This document shows, piece by piece, positions 25,322 to 33,570 of a stretch of 34,762 nt of DNA; within the stretch, counting starts at the first letter, position 1, and each line of letters opens with the position of its first letter. A program made the translations under genes and the position numbers. The DNA is from Dryocola clanedunensis subsp. sulfonylureivorans (GTDB lineage: Bacteria > Pseudomonadota > Gammaproteobacteria > Enterobacterales > Enterobacteriaceae): assembly GCF_016756775.1 (NCBI RefSeq), contig NZ_JAERMU010000031.1, positions 1 to 34,762 on the forward strand. The letters run 5' to 3'. The notes under the pieces were generated by a model. That model saw only the letters and a program-made list of their open reading frames with translations, had not been told where the DNA came from and made no database searches.

Positions 25322-26905
25322 CTAACGGGATTTGGTTGTAAAAATATCCGTCTGCAGATGAGTATAGTCCACCTTCTTCAGTTTGAAATTGGTCACCCAG
25401 GTGGTGCCCGCCTTCTGTTCGGAAATAAATTTGTATTTCGGCACCAGCTCTTTGGTTTTGATCCCCGTCCAGGCTGAGAAGAAATTCAGGAAATCGTTGG
25501 CGGAGCGGCGCGCTTTAATCAGCCGGTGCTTTTTGTCATCGCTCGAGAGCACCATAAACGGCACCTGGAAATTCTGCTGGAACTCGTCATCATGCGCCAG
25601 GTACTGCACTTTAGTGCCACGCTCCTTAAATGCCAGGCCGTGGTCAGAGAAATAAACCAGCGAGAAAGTCTCTCCGGTATTCTGTAGCTGGCCGTAAAGC
25701 TGCTTAAGCAGATCGTCGGTTTGCGTCATGCTGTAAAGATAACAGGACGTCTCTTTTGACTGCACAAACTCGGCGTATTTGCCCTGAGTGCGGTCGCAGG
25801 CCTGCGGATGCGAGCCCATCAAATGCAGAACGATGAGCTGCGGGGTGCTGCGTTGGATAGCAAACACCTGCGCGGTCATTTTCAGCAGTTGATCATCACG
25901 TGTGTTTTTGTCTGCTTCGAAGTCGCCGCTTTTTAAGAAATGCACCTCATCAGCACGCTTAGCGATGCTGGCAATGGCTGTGTCATATTCGCCAATCTGT
26001 CCCTGATTAGAGAACCACCATGTCTGGAAGCCAGCACGGTTAGCGAGAGTGACAAAATTATCCTGATACTGCGGTTTGCCGTCGACTACACGGTTGAGCG
26101 TCAGCCCCAGTGATTTCTGTGTCGACCCGCTCGCCGCAATGTAATCCATAAACAGATTACCGTTCACCGAGCTGGCAAACGGCGTATTCTTCCAGTGCCC
26201 CCCAAAAGCGCCAAGCGCATCGCGGCGCGCACTCTCGCCAATCACCACTACGTAGGTATGATACTTCGGCTTCACCGCCAGCACGTTCCAGGTGTCTTTC
26301 ATCTTTGCAAACTGCTGCATGCGGGTCTGTTCATCGAGCACTTCCTGATTGTTGACCACCACGTCCTTAACGAAGCGGACAACCGGATAGCCGGTGTCTT
26401 TGAATTTAAACACGCCGCCGTAAGCCAGGTTTTGCACCGGAGCAACAAAAAAACAGACCAGGCTAACCGCCAGGCAGCAGCTGTCAAAATGATTCCACGT
26501 CCGTTTTGGGGTGGATTTGCGGCGTACGGCAATCACCCCGAGGCCGAAAATAAAGACGGCGACGACATAGTTGTACCAGGGGAAAATCGTCAGGATTTCC
26601 GTGGACTCTTCGAAGTTCGTCGAGTGCAGGGCCAGCAGGGTATTAAAGTTTGGCGCGCCGTAGGCCTGGCCGAACGGGAAATACATGGCTGCCACCAGGC
26701 TACAAATCCCTATTAATGCTTTTTGTAGGCGTGGGGCGCTGCGCCAAAGAATGAGCAGCACACAGCTGAAGGCCACCGCGTAAAGCAGGCTGAACTCGTA
26801 GCCTAAAGCAAAGTTAATCAGAAGTGATTGCAGGAAGTAAAACCCCGTCCACGGATTCAGCGCAACGCCGCGAGCCGTCAGGGTATCTTTAGCCGTTAAA
26901 TTCAT
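25322..26905 (-). CDS. opgE: Osmoregulated-periplasmic-glucan phosphoethanolamine transferase
   Basis: The 527 residues equal K-12 OpgE (YbiP). About five N-terminal transmembrane helices (to residue ~155) are followed by a periplasmic sulfatase/alkaline-phosphatase-fold domain. The nucleophile loop reads VVVIGESARRDALGAFGG, with Ser where EptA-type enzymes have Thr (GET). Metal-binding segments include LHLMGSHPQACD and VYFSDHGLAFKERG. It adds phosphoethanolamine to periplasmic glucans. The start codon has only a weak upstream SD (CTCGGTAA). Confidence 0.94.
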   Translation of the reverse strand: MNLTAKDTLTARGVALNPWTGFYFLQSLLINFALGYEFSLLYAVAFSCVLLILWRSAPRLQKALIGICSLVAAMYFPFGQAYGAPNFNTLLALHSTNFEESTEILTIFPWYNYVVAVFIFGLGVIAVRRKSTPKRTWNHFDSCCLAVSLVCFFVAPVQNLAYGGVFKFKDTGYPVVRFVKDVVVNNQEVLDEQTRMQQFAKMKDTWNVLAVKPKYHTYVVVIGESARRDALGAFGGHWKNTPFASSVNGNLFMDYIAASGSTQKSLGLTLNRVVDGKPQYQDNFVTLANRAGFQTWWFSNQGQIGEYDTAIASIAKRADEVHFLKSGDFEADKNTRDDQLLKMTAQVFAIQRSTPQLIVLHLMGSHPQACDRTQGKYAEFVQSKETSCYLYSMTQTDDLLKQLYGQLQNTGETFSLVYFSDHGLAFKERGTKVQYLAHDDEFQQNFQVPFMVLSSDDKKHRLIKARRSANDFLNFFSAWTGIKTKELVPKYKFISEQKAGTTWVTNFKLKKVDYTHLQTDIFTTKSR

Positions 26906-27225
26906 GTTTACCGAGATCTACAAAACGCCATGCGTAAACCCTGGCGACAAGGGTCGAAAAAACCGGCCTGACAGACTGAAGTGAAGGGGGCTGGAGCCCA
27001 CTGGCGAGCCGCTTCCTGTGCAGGGCTGCAAGAAGATAGAGCGCAACGGATCGAAGATCAACAGATAAGAAAGCTCTGTTTTGCGAGACGGTCGGCAATT
27101 CTGACAGATTGTGTGGGTATACCACGGGACGGAAATAAACTGACCGATATTATCGAAAGAATTTGTTACAAAAAGAGGGCGCAGGCATCTGAAAATGTCT
27201 GGCTGGGTGAAGGCAGGGCGGCTGC
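26906..27225. other. Intergenic region opgE-mntS
   Basis: This 320-base gap must contain the opgE promoter and the mntS 3' end. A plus-strand frame crosses it but runs antisense through mntS and has no recognisable protein. I see no clear terminator or structured RNA. Confidence 0.45.
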
Positions 27226-27354
27226 CTATGGCTTCGGATTTTCGCCCTGCTGGGGTTTACCGTTGACCCAATCACATAACATATTTAACAGCATCAGGCG
27301 TACCTGGAATGGGGAATGTGTAAACACGGTCATGCACCTCTTAAATTCGTTCAT
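27226..27354 (-). CDS. mntS: Small manganese-responsive protein MntS
   Basis: The 42-codon gene (same length as K-12 MntS) begins MNEFKRCMTVFTHSPFQVRL and continues MLLNMLCDWVNGKPQQ. A strong GAGGAGG precedes the ATG at 27354, which rules out an upstream in-frame start. In K-12, MntS raises usable intracellular manganese by inhibiting the MntP exporter, and is repressed by Mn-MntR. Palindromes matching the MntR box lie 64-98 bases upstream, and mntR itself is divergent, as in K-12. Confidence 0.92.
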   Translation of the reverse strand: MNEFKRCMTVFTHSPFQVRLMLLNMLCDWVNGKPQQGENPKP

Positions 27355-27417
27355 AGCGGCCCTCCTCGTTGATCCTGCGGCTCCGGATCCCTTCAGAGCT
27401 GACTGCATTACAACCAG

Positions 27418-27452
27418 ATATAGCACAGGCTATATTGTATAGCCATTGCTAT
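27418..27452. promoter_or_regulatory. MntR box with a second adjacent palindrome
   Basis: ATATAGC-ACAG-GCTATAT (27418-27435) is a perfect 7-bp dyad resembling the MntR box of K-12 mntS (core ATAGCAAAGGCTAT). ATAGC-CATT-GCTAT (27439-27452) is a second dyad 19 bases away centre to centre. Both lie in the mntS/mntR divergent region, close to -10-like sequence for mntS. Confidence 0.75.
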
Positions 27453-27493
27453 TTCGTTAATTTTTTGTGGATGCGTACGGGTGGTTTACAATA

Positions 27494-27526
27494 GGCGCTC
27501 TGGCCGTTGCGAAACGGCAAAGCGCC
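27494..27526 (+). promoter_or_regulatory. Nested stem-loop in the mntR leader
   Basis: The outer stem GGCGCT (27494-27499) / AGCGCC (27521-27526) encloses the inner stem GCCGTT (27503-27508) / AACGGC (27513-27518) with loop GCGA. It ends seven bases before the GAGGAAGCTCC ribosome-binding region of mntR. It could modulate translation or message stability; without a U-run it is not a terminator. Confidence 0.4.
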
Positions 27527-27545
27527 ACTGTTATGAGGAAGCTCC

Positions 27546-28016
27546 ATGAGCCGCCAGGCCGATAAAAAAAACAGCGAAAAAGTGACGCAATTACTTAACG
27601 TTGAAGAGCATGTTGAAGGTTTTCGTCAGGTGCGGGAAGCGCATCGTCGTGAGTTGATTGATGACTATATAGAGCTTATCTCCGATTTGATTCGTGAAGT
27701 GGGTGAAGTGCGTCAGGTGGATATGGCCGCACGGCTGGGCGTGTCGCAGCCAACCGTAGCCAAAATGCTCAAGCGGCTGGCAACGCTAGGGCTAATAGAA
27801 CAGATCCCGTGGCGGGGCGTGTTTCTGACGCCGGAAGGCGAGAAGCTGGCGCAGTTCAGCCGTGAACGCCATCAAATTGTGGAGAACTTCTTCCTCGCCT
27901 TAGGCATCAGTCCGGAAACGGCACGTATTGATGCAGAAGGAGTAGAGCACCACGTCAGCGAAGAGACGCTGGAAGCGTTCCGTTTGTTCAGCGAACAGCG
28001 CGGGATACAGTCATAA
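27546..28016 (+). CDS. mntR: Manganese-responsive transcriptional regulator MntR
   Basis: The 156-residue DtxR/IdeR-family protein (K-12 MntR 155) has an N-terminal winged helix ([30 protein letters not shown], about 60-90) followed by the dimerisation and metal-binding domain ([39 protein letters not shown]). It senses Mn(II), represses mntH and mntS and activates mntP. The RBS GAGGAAGCTCC precedes the start. The ybiR ATG begins immediately after the TAA, so the pair is probably co-transcribed. Confidence 0.96.
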   Translation: MSRQADKKNSEKVTQLLNVEEHVEGFRQVREAHRRELIDDYIELISDLIREVGEVRQVDMAARLGVSQPTVAKMLKRLATLGLIEQIPWRGVFLTPEGEKLAQFSRERHQIVENFFLALGISPETARIDAEGVEHHVSEETLEAFRLFSEQRGIQS

Positions 28017-29129
28017 ATGTTCACAGCGCTGCTCCGCCCCTTTCTACGCGATCGCTTTCTGCATCTGCTTCTGATAGTCGGGGCGGCGTTTTGTCTGGCG
28101 GTTCCTTTTCGGCCGCGTGAGTGGCCTGGCGCCATAGACTGGCACACCATTATTACGCTTGCCGGATTAATGATGCTGACCAAAGGCGTGGAGCTGAGCG
28201 GCTATTTCGACGTGCTGGGCCGCCGGATGGTTAAACGCTTTGCATGCGAACGCCAGCTGGCGATGTTTATGGTGGCAGCGGCGGCGCTGCTGTCGACCTT
28301 TCTCACCAACGACGTCGCGCTGTTTATTATCGTTCCGCTGACCATCACGCTGAAAAAACTCTGTTCGATACCGGTGACGCGGCTCATTATCTTTGAGGCG
28401 CTGGCGGTGAACGCCGGATCGCTACTGACGCCGATTGGCAATCCGCAAAATATCCTGCTGTGGGGCCGCTCGGGGCTCTCCTTTGCGGCCTTCACCTGGC
28501 AAATGGCGCCGCTGGCGTTAGCCATGCTGGCAAGCCTGCTGGTGCTGTGCTGGTTCTGCTTCCCGAAAAAAGCGCTGCGCTACCACGGTCACGATAAAAT
28601 TCATGACTGGCAGCCGCGGCTGGTGTGGGCGAGCGTGGCGCTCTATCTGGTTTTTATTCTCTCTCTTGAGCTAAAGCAGGAGCTGTGGGGGCTGGGGCTG
28701 GTGGCGCTGGGCTTTGTGGTTGTTGCGCGGCGAATTTTGCTAAGCATCGACTGGAGCCTGCTGCTGGTGTTCGTGGTGATGTTCATAGACGTGCATCTGA
28801 TAACCCGGCTGCCGGTGCTGGAACATGCGCTACACGGCGTGAGCCAGCTCTCCGAGGGCGGATTGTTCGCGCTGGGCGTTGGCCTTTCGCAGGTCATCAG
28901 CAACGTTCCTTCTACTATCCTGCTGCTCAACTATGTACCCGCTTCTCTGCTGCTGGCGTTTGCGGTGAATATTGGCGGCTTTGGGCTGCTGCCCGGATCG
29001 CTCGCTAATCTTATCGCCCTGCGCATGGCGAACGACCGCCGCATCTGGGTTCGTTTCCACTACTATTCTCTGCCCATGCTGCTCTGGGCGGCGCTTGTCG
29101 GCTACGCCCTGGCGCTGCTGCTCCGTTAA
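28017..29129 (+). CDS. ybiR: ArsB/NhaD-type inner-membrane transporter YbiR
   Basis: The 370-residue polytopic membrane protein belongs to the ion-transporter superfamily. The re-entrant-type motif FLTNDVALFIIVPLTI and the second-half counterpart VISNVPSTILLLNY show the inverted repeat of DASS/ArsB carriers. Its substrate is unknown; coupling to mntR (zero-base spacing) hints at a link with metal or anion homeostasis, but that is inference. K-12 YbiR (372) occupies the same place. Confidence 0.9.
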   Translation: MFTALLRPFLRDRFLHLLLIVGAAFCLAVPFRPREWPGAIDWHTIITLAGLMMLTKGVELSGYFDVLGRRMVKRFACERQLAMFMVAAAALLSTFLTNDVALFIIVPLTITLKKLCSIPVTRLIIFEALAVNAGSLLTPIGNPQNILLWGRSGLSFAAFTWQMAPLALAMLASLLVLCWFCFPKKALRYHGHDKIHDWQPRLVWASVALYLVFILSLELKQELWGLGLVALGFVVVARRILLSIDWSLLLVFVVMFIDVHLITRLPVLEHALHGVSQLSEGGLFALGVGLSQVISNVPSTILLLNYVPASLLLAFAVNIGGFGLLPGSLANLIALRMANDRRIWVRFHYYSLPMLLWAALVGYALALLLR

Positions 29130-29141
29130 GAAAAGTATCAA

Positions 29142-29170
29142 TTGTCAGTTTTTCCTGGCAAATGTATAGC
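29142..29170 (+). promoter_or_regulatory. Promoter of the efflux operon
   Basis: TTGTCA (29142-29147), a 17-base spacer, then TATAGC (29165-29170). It lies in the 101-base gap after ybiR and would start transcription near 29177, just upstream of the palindrome at 29182. Confidence 0.55.
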
Positions 29171-29181
29171 AAGGTCCTAAG

Positions 29182-29197
29182 TTTACTAAACGGTAAA
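29182..29197. promoter_or_regulatory. Palindrome TTTAC-N6-GTAAA, candidate operator
   Basis: TTTACTAAACGGTAAA lies immediately downstream of the predicted efflux promoter, a position suited to repressor binding. No regulator gene is adjacent; the cognate factor is not known. Confidence 0.35.
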
Positions 29198-29230
29198 TTT
29201 TTTTGTGACGCACAGCGCGAAACAGGACTT

Positions 29231-30340
29231 ATGACAGAGCAAAACAACAAGCCGGAGAGCGGCGAAGAGCGGCAGGGCGATAAAGAGCAGAATCAGGAGC
29301 GCAAGAAGCCCGGCAAGAAGCCGCTGATCATCCTGGGGATTGTCGTGGTAGTTATGGTGATTGTTGCCGCCGTGTGGTGGTTCATGACCCGCAATGAAGA
29401 AACCACCGACGACGCCTTTACCGAGGGCAACGCCGTCACCATCGCGCCAAAGGTGGCGGGCTACGTGACGGAACTGCATATCAGCGATAACCAGCGCGTG
29501 CATAAAGGCGATCTGCTGGTGGTTATCGACCCGCGCGATGCAAAGGCGCAGCGCGATCGGGCTCTGGCCCAGGTTGGCCTTGCCGTTTCCCAGCTGCATC
29601 AGGCGCAGGCGCAGCTTGATCTGGCGAAAGTGCAGTATCCCGCCCAGCGTGACCAGGCGCTGGCCCAGGTTGCCAAAGCCGAAGCGGACTTAGCCAACGC
29701 TCGTGCGGACTATAAACGTCAGCGCGGCGTCGATCCGCGAGCCACCTCGCAGCAAAACATTGATACCGCCAACTCTCAGTTACGCTCAGCCGAAGCCGGG
29801 GCTGCCAACGCCCGCGCGCAGCTGGAAGTGGCAAATCAGGTCAGGCTCCAGATTCGCCAGCAGGAGACAAACGTGGAGGCCCGCGCCCGCCAGGTCGATC
29901 AGGCCAAAGCCCAGCTCGAGACGGCGGAGCTGAACCTCTCTTACACCGAAGTGCGTGCGCCGTTTGATGGTTTTGTCACCTTGCGTAACGTGCAGCTCGG
30001 CACGCTGGTGCAGGCGGGAACGGCGCTTTTCTCCGTTGTTTCCCCGGACATCTGGGTGACCGCCAACTTTAAAGAATCGCAGCTCGAACGCATGCGCCCC
30101 GGCAACAAAGTCACGCTCAGCGTGGACGCTTACCCGGATATGGAGCTGGAAGGGCATATCGACAGCATCCAGCAGGGCAGCGGCTCGCGCTTCTCTGCCT
30201 TCCCGGCAGAAAACGCCACCGGCAACTTCGTGAAAATCGTCCAGCGCGTGCCGGTTAAGATCGTGATTGATAAAGGGCTTGATGCGAACCACCCGCTGCC
30301 GCTGGGCCTCTCCGTTGAGCCTAAGGTGACGGTAGAATGA
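29231..30340 (+). CDS. HlyD/EmrA-family periplasmic adaptor
   Basis: The ATG at 29231 (MTEQNNKPESGEE) gives 369 residues. The acidic/basic cytoplasmic tail is followed by one transmembrane helix (about 31-51, LIILGIVVVVMVIVAAVWWF). Then come the lipoyl/barrel-sandwich half (VTIAPKVAGYVTELHI), a long coiled-coil hairpin rich in Ala/Gln (about 95-215), the second lipoyl half (LSYTEVRAPFDGFV) and the beta-barrel domain. It links the MFS pump to the outer-membrane factor. A longer in-frame start at 29162 would include non-conserved residues over the leader; SD spacing is tight (AGGA three bases from ATG). The last four bases overlap the pump gene. Confidence 0.86.
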   Translation: MTEQNNKPESGEERQGDKEQNQERKKPGKKPLIILGIVVVVMVIVAAVWWFMTRNEETTDDAFTEGNAVTIAPKVAGYVTELHISDNQRVHKGDLLVVIDPRDAKAQRDRALAQVGLAVSQLHQAQAQLDLAKVQYPAQRDQALAQVAKAEADLANARADYKRQRGVDPRATSQQNIDTANSQLRSAEAGAANARAQLEVANQVRLQIRQQETNVEARARQVDQAKAQLETAELNLSYTEVRAPFDGFVTLRNVQLGTLVQAGTALFSVVSPDIWVTANFKESQLERMRPGNKVTLSVDAYPDMELEGHIDSIQQGSGSRFSAFPAENATGNFVKIVQRVPVKIVIDKGLDANHPLPLGLSVEPKVTVE

Positions 30341-31917
30341 GCGACCAGGCCGCTGAACATCACGAGAACTGGAAGCCCGCCAGCAACCCGTGGGCCGTGG
30401 CGATTGTCGTCACGCTCGCGGTGTTTATGGAGATCCTCGACACAACCATTGTCAACGTAGCGCTGCCGCACGTGGCCGGTTCGCTCTCCGCTAGCTACGA
30501 CGAGTCGACGTGGGTGCTCACTTCCTATCTGGTTGCCAACGGTATCGTTCTGCCCATCTCGGCGTTCCTGAGCCGCCTGTTCGGACGCAAGCAGTTCTTC
30601 CTAATCTGCATCGTGATGTTCACCATCTGCTCGTTCCTGTGCGGCATCGCCACCGAGCTGTGGGAGATTATTCTGTTCCGCATCATGCAGGGCTTTTTCG
30701 GCGGCGGGCTGCAGCCCACGCAGCAGTCGGTGCTGCTGGACTACTTTAAGCCGGAAGATCGCGGCAAGGCGTTCGGCCTGTCGTCGATTGCGATCATCGT
30801 CGCGCCCGTGCTCGGCCCGACGCTGGGCGGTTGGATCACCGATAACTACTCCTGGCGCTGGGTGTTCTTTATCAATATTCCGGTGGGGATTGTCACCGTG
30901 CTGGCGATTTATCAGCTGCTGGAAGATCCGCCGTGGGAGCGCAAGTCAGAAGAAAAGCTTTCCGTGGACTGGACGGGCATCGGCCTTATCGCCCTTGGCC
31001 TCGGCTGCCTTCAGGTCATGCTTGACCGGGGTGAGGACGACGACTGGTTCTACTCCAACTTTATTCGTACCTTTGCGGTGCTAACCCTCATCGGCATCAT
31101 CGGGGCGATTTTCTGGCTGCTGTACGCCAAAAAGCCGGTGGTGGATCTGCGCTGCATGAAGGATAAAAACTTCGCCGTGTCCAGCCTGCTGATGGCCGGA
31201 ATGGCGCTGATTCTTTACGGCAGCTCGGTGGTGATCCCACAGCTCGCCCAGCAGGACCTGGGCTACACCGCCACCTGGTCCGGGCTGGTGCTCTCCCCCG
31301 GCGCCATACTGATCGTGCTGACCATCCCGCTGGTGATAAAACTCATGCCGCTGGTGCAGACGAGGTGGATTATCGCCTTTGGCTTCACCTGCCTTGCGGC
31401 TTCGTTCTTCTGGACGAGGAATCTCACGCCGAATATCGATTTTGAAACGCTGGTGCTGTTCCGCAGCGCGCAGTCGTTCGGGCTGGGCTTCCTGTTTGTG
31501 CCGCTTACCACCATTGCGTTTATTACCATTCCGCGAAGGCTCAACGCCGATTCGGCGGCGCTGTTTACCATGTTCCGCAACGTGGCGGGCTCGATTGGGA
31601 TTTCGCTGTCAACGGCGGCGATAACCGAGCGATCCCAGGCGCACAGCGCCCATCTCAGCACGCATATGAACCAGTTTGACGAACAGTTCCAGCAGGCGAT
31701 TCGCAGCGGCGCCGAAGCCATCCGCAACTTTACGACGCAGGTTGGCGATCCGCTGAGCATCGCCACGGGCAACATGTATAAAACGATGATCGAACAGTCC
31801 CGTTTCCTGGCCTATATCGACGTCTTTACGATGCTGAGCGTCCTCGCCCTGGTTCTGATTCCATTTTGTTTATTGCTTTCGCCGGTGAAGAGCGAAGGCG
31901 CTGCAGGAGCACACTAA
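30337..31917 (+). CDS. DHA2-family (EmrB/QacA-type) MFS efflux pump
   Basis: The 526-residue protein has 14 predicted membrane helices. The DHA2 signature LDTTIVNVALPHVAGSL is in helix 1 (about 33-49, motif D1), followed by motif A-like SRLFGRKQFF and motif C GPTLGGWITDNYSWRW. The hydrophilic stretch 460-490 is the last extracytoplasmic loop. It is a proton-driven drug or toxic-compound exporter; the substrate range cannot be inferred. It is translationally coupled to the adaptor (ATGA overlap) and followed after one base by the outer-membrane gene. Confidence 0.9.
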   Translation: MSDQAAEHHENWKPASNPWAVAIVVTLAVFMEILDTTIVNVALPHVAGSLSASYDESTWVLTSYLVANGIVLPISAFLSRLFGRKQFFLICIVMFTICSFLCGIATELWEIILFRIMQGFFGGGLQPTQQSVLLDYFKPEDRGKAFGLSSIAIIVAPVLGPTLGGWITDNYSWRWVFFINIPVGIVTVLAIYQLLEDPPWERKSEEKLSVDWTGIGLIALGLGCLQVMLDRGEDDDWFYSNFIRTFAVLTLIGIIGAIFWLLYAKKPVVDLRCMKDKNFAVSSLLMAGMALILYGSSVVIPQLAQQDLGYTATWSGLVLSPGAILIVLTIPLVIKLMPLVQTRWIIAFGFTCLAASFFWTRNLTPNIDFETLVLFRSAQSFGLGFLFVPLTTIAFITIPRRLNADSAALFTMFRNVAGSIGISLSTAAITERSQAHSAHLSTHMNQFDEQFQQAIRSGAEAIRNFTTQVGDPLSIATGNMYKTMIEQSRFLAYIDVFTMLSVLALVLIPFCLLLSPVKSEGAAGAH

Positions 31918-31918
31918 A

Positions 31919-33448
31919 ATGAACGGGAGAATGTGGTTGTCATCGCTTGCGCTGCTGGTGGCGGGCTGCGCCGTTGGGCCAGATTATCAGCCGGCAAAAC
32001 CCCAGACGCCGGCAAGCTTCAACGATACGGCAAACCAGAATCAGCCGGGCGTCATTTCGCGAGCACAAACCACGGCAACGGATCCGCGCTGGTGGCGGAG
32101 CTTTAACTCGCCGCAGCTAGACAGCCTTATTGAGCGGGCGATCGCCGGAAACCTGACGCTGCAGCAGACCGTGCTGCGCATCGCCGGGGCACGCGAGCAG
32201 ATAACCCAGGCGGGCGGGGCGTTCTACCCGAGCGTCAACGGCAGCGCCAGCGCGACGCGCCAGCAGCTTGGGCTGGATGGCGAGCTGAAATCCCACGGCG
32301 TATATGACCAGCTAAACGAAGTTGACCCGTCGCTCGGCGGCGCGCTCGACCCGCTGACCAAGCCGATCACGCTTTATCAGGGCAGCTTCGACGCGAGCTG
32401 GGAGCTGGATCTGTGGGGCAAGGTGCGCCGTCAGGTTGAGGCGGCGAAGGCGCAGCAGGATGCGGCCATTGAACAGCGTAACGACGCGCTGGTTTCCCTG
32501 GAGGCAGAGGTGGCCCGCGCGTGGCTGCAGCTGCGCGGGGCGCAGAGCGTGATGCAAACCCTGCAAACGCAAATTGACACCGCTCAGCAAACGCTGGAGC
32601 TGACGGAGAGCCGCCAGAAAAGCGGGCTGGCACCGCAGATGGACGTAGAGAATGCCCGCGCCCAGCTCGGCAGCCTCCAGGCCCAGCTGCCGCAGTATAT
32701 GGCGCAGGAGCGCCAGGCAATGAACGGCCTGGCCGTGCTGCTGGGTAAACCACCGGGCGCGCTGGACGGCGAGCTGGCGAGCAAACAAGAACTGCCGAAG
32801 CTGCCGGATATTGTCTCCGTAGGCATTCCGTCGAACCTTGCACGCCGCCGCCCGGACGTGCGCGAAGCCGAAGCTAATCTTCATGCCGCCACGGCGCAGA
32901 TTGGCGTGTCCGTCGCGCAGCTGTTCCCAAGCCTTTCGCTGACCGGCCAGCTCGGCCTGCGTAACGATGAGTCGGGGTATCTTCTCGACTGGGCGAGCCA
33001 CTTTTACAGCATCGGCCCGCAGGTTTCGATCCCCATCTTCCAGGGTGGCAGGCTGGTGTCGAGCGTAAAAGTCGCCCGGGCGCAGCAGGGGGCTTCGGTA
33101 TTGCAGTATCGCCAGACCGTGCTTACCGCATTGCAGGACGTGGAAAACGCGCTGGTGAGCTACCGCACGGACCAGCAGCGTGAAGCCGGGCTTGCGCAGA
33201 CGACGGAGTCATTACAAACCGCATTCAACCTGGCCACCGACAGCTACCGCCAGGGTATTGCGACCTTTATCGACGTACTGGATGCCCAGCGGCAGCTTGC
33301 CCAGGCCGAACAGCAGCGGGCGCAGGCCAGGGTTCAGAGCAGCATTGATTTGGTCGCGCTGTATAAGGCGCTCGGCGGCGGCTGGGAGCCGTATCAACAG
33401 GTTAACCTGCCGGACTACGACGTTTTTGGCGATGCACCGCGCGGTTAA
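31919..33448 (+). CDS. Outer-membrane factor lipoprotein (NodT/OprM-type) of the efflux system
   Basis: The 509-residue protein has a lipoprotein signal with lipobox LVAGC (Cys17), then VGPDYQPAKP, the standard start of NodT-family factors. It has two TolC-like repeats: helical hairpins (LEAEVARAWLQLRGAQ, VLDAQRQLAQAEQQRAQ), the LFPSLSLTGQLG strand and the VSIPIFQGGR motif. It completes a dedicated tripartite pump with the two preceding genes, rather than relying on TolC. The RBS GCAGGAG lies within the end of the pump gene. Confidence 0.9.
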   Translation: MNGRMWLSSLALLVAGCAVGPDYQPAKPQTPASFNDTANQNQPGVISRAQTTATDPRWWRSFNSPQLDSLIERAIAGNLTLQQTVLRIAGAREQITQAGGAFYPSVNGSASATRQQLGLDGELKSHGVYDQLNEVDPSLGGALDPLTKPITLYQGSFDASWELDLWGKVRRQVEAAKAQQDAAIEQRNDALVSLEAEVARAWLQLRGAQSVMQTLQTQIDTAQQTLELTESRQKSGLAPQMDVENARAQLGSLQAQLPQYMAQERQAMNGLAVLLGKPPGALDGELASKQELPKLPDIVSVGIPSNLARRRPDVREAEANLHAATAQIGVSVAQLFPSLSLTGQLGLRNDESGYLLDWASHFYSIGPQVSIPIFQGGRLVSSVKVARAQQGASVLQYRQTVLTALQDVENALVSYRTDQQREAGLAQTTESLQTAFNLATDSYRQGIATFIDVLDAQRQLAQAEQQRAQARVQSSIDLVALYKALGGGWEPYQQVNLPDYDVFGDAPRG

Positions 33449-33460
33449 CGGTTTGCAGAA

Positions 33461-33501
33461 TCAGGCAAGAAATGGGTAGAAATCCCCCATTAATTGCCTG
33501 A
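33461..33501 (+). terminator. Two-tier hairpin after the efflux operon
   Basis: The outer stem TCAGGCAA (33461-33468) / TTGCCTGA (33494-33501) encloses AATGGG (33471-33476) / CCCATT (33486-33491). It sits 13 bases after the stop. There is no U-run, so it is a 3'-end structure of uncertain termination activity. Confidence 0.45.
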
Positions 33502-33570
33502 TAACTGCGCGTATAACTGACAGGCCGTTTAAGAAAAACCTTCTGAAACCCTGAATATGAGGTCATCACG

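Noticed and set aside
26981-27442. 153-codon plus-strand frame between opgE and mntR
   Set aside because: It runs antisense through mntS and across the MntR palindromes, and has no recognisable protein.
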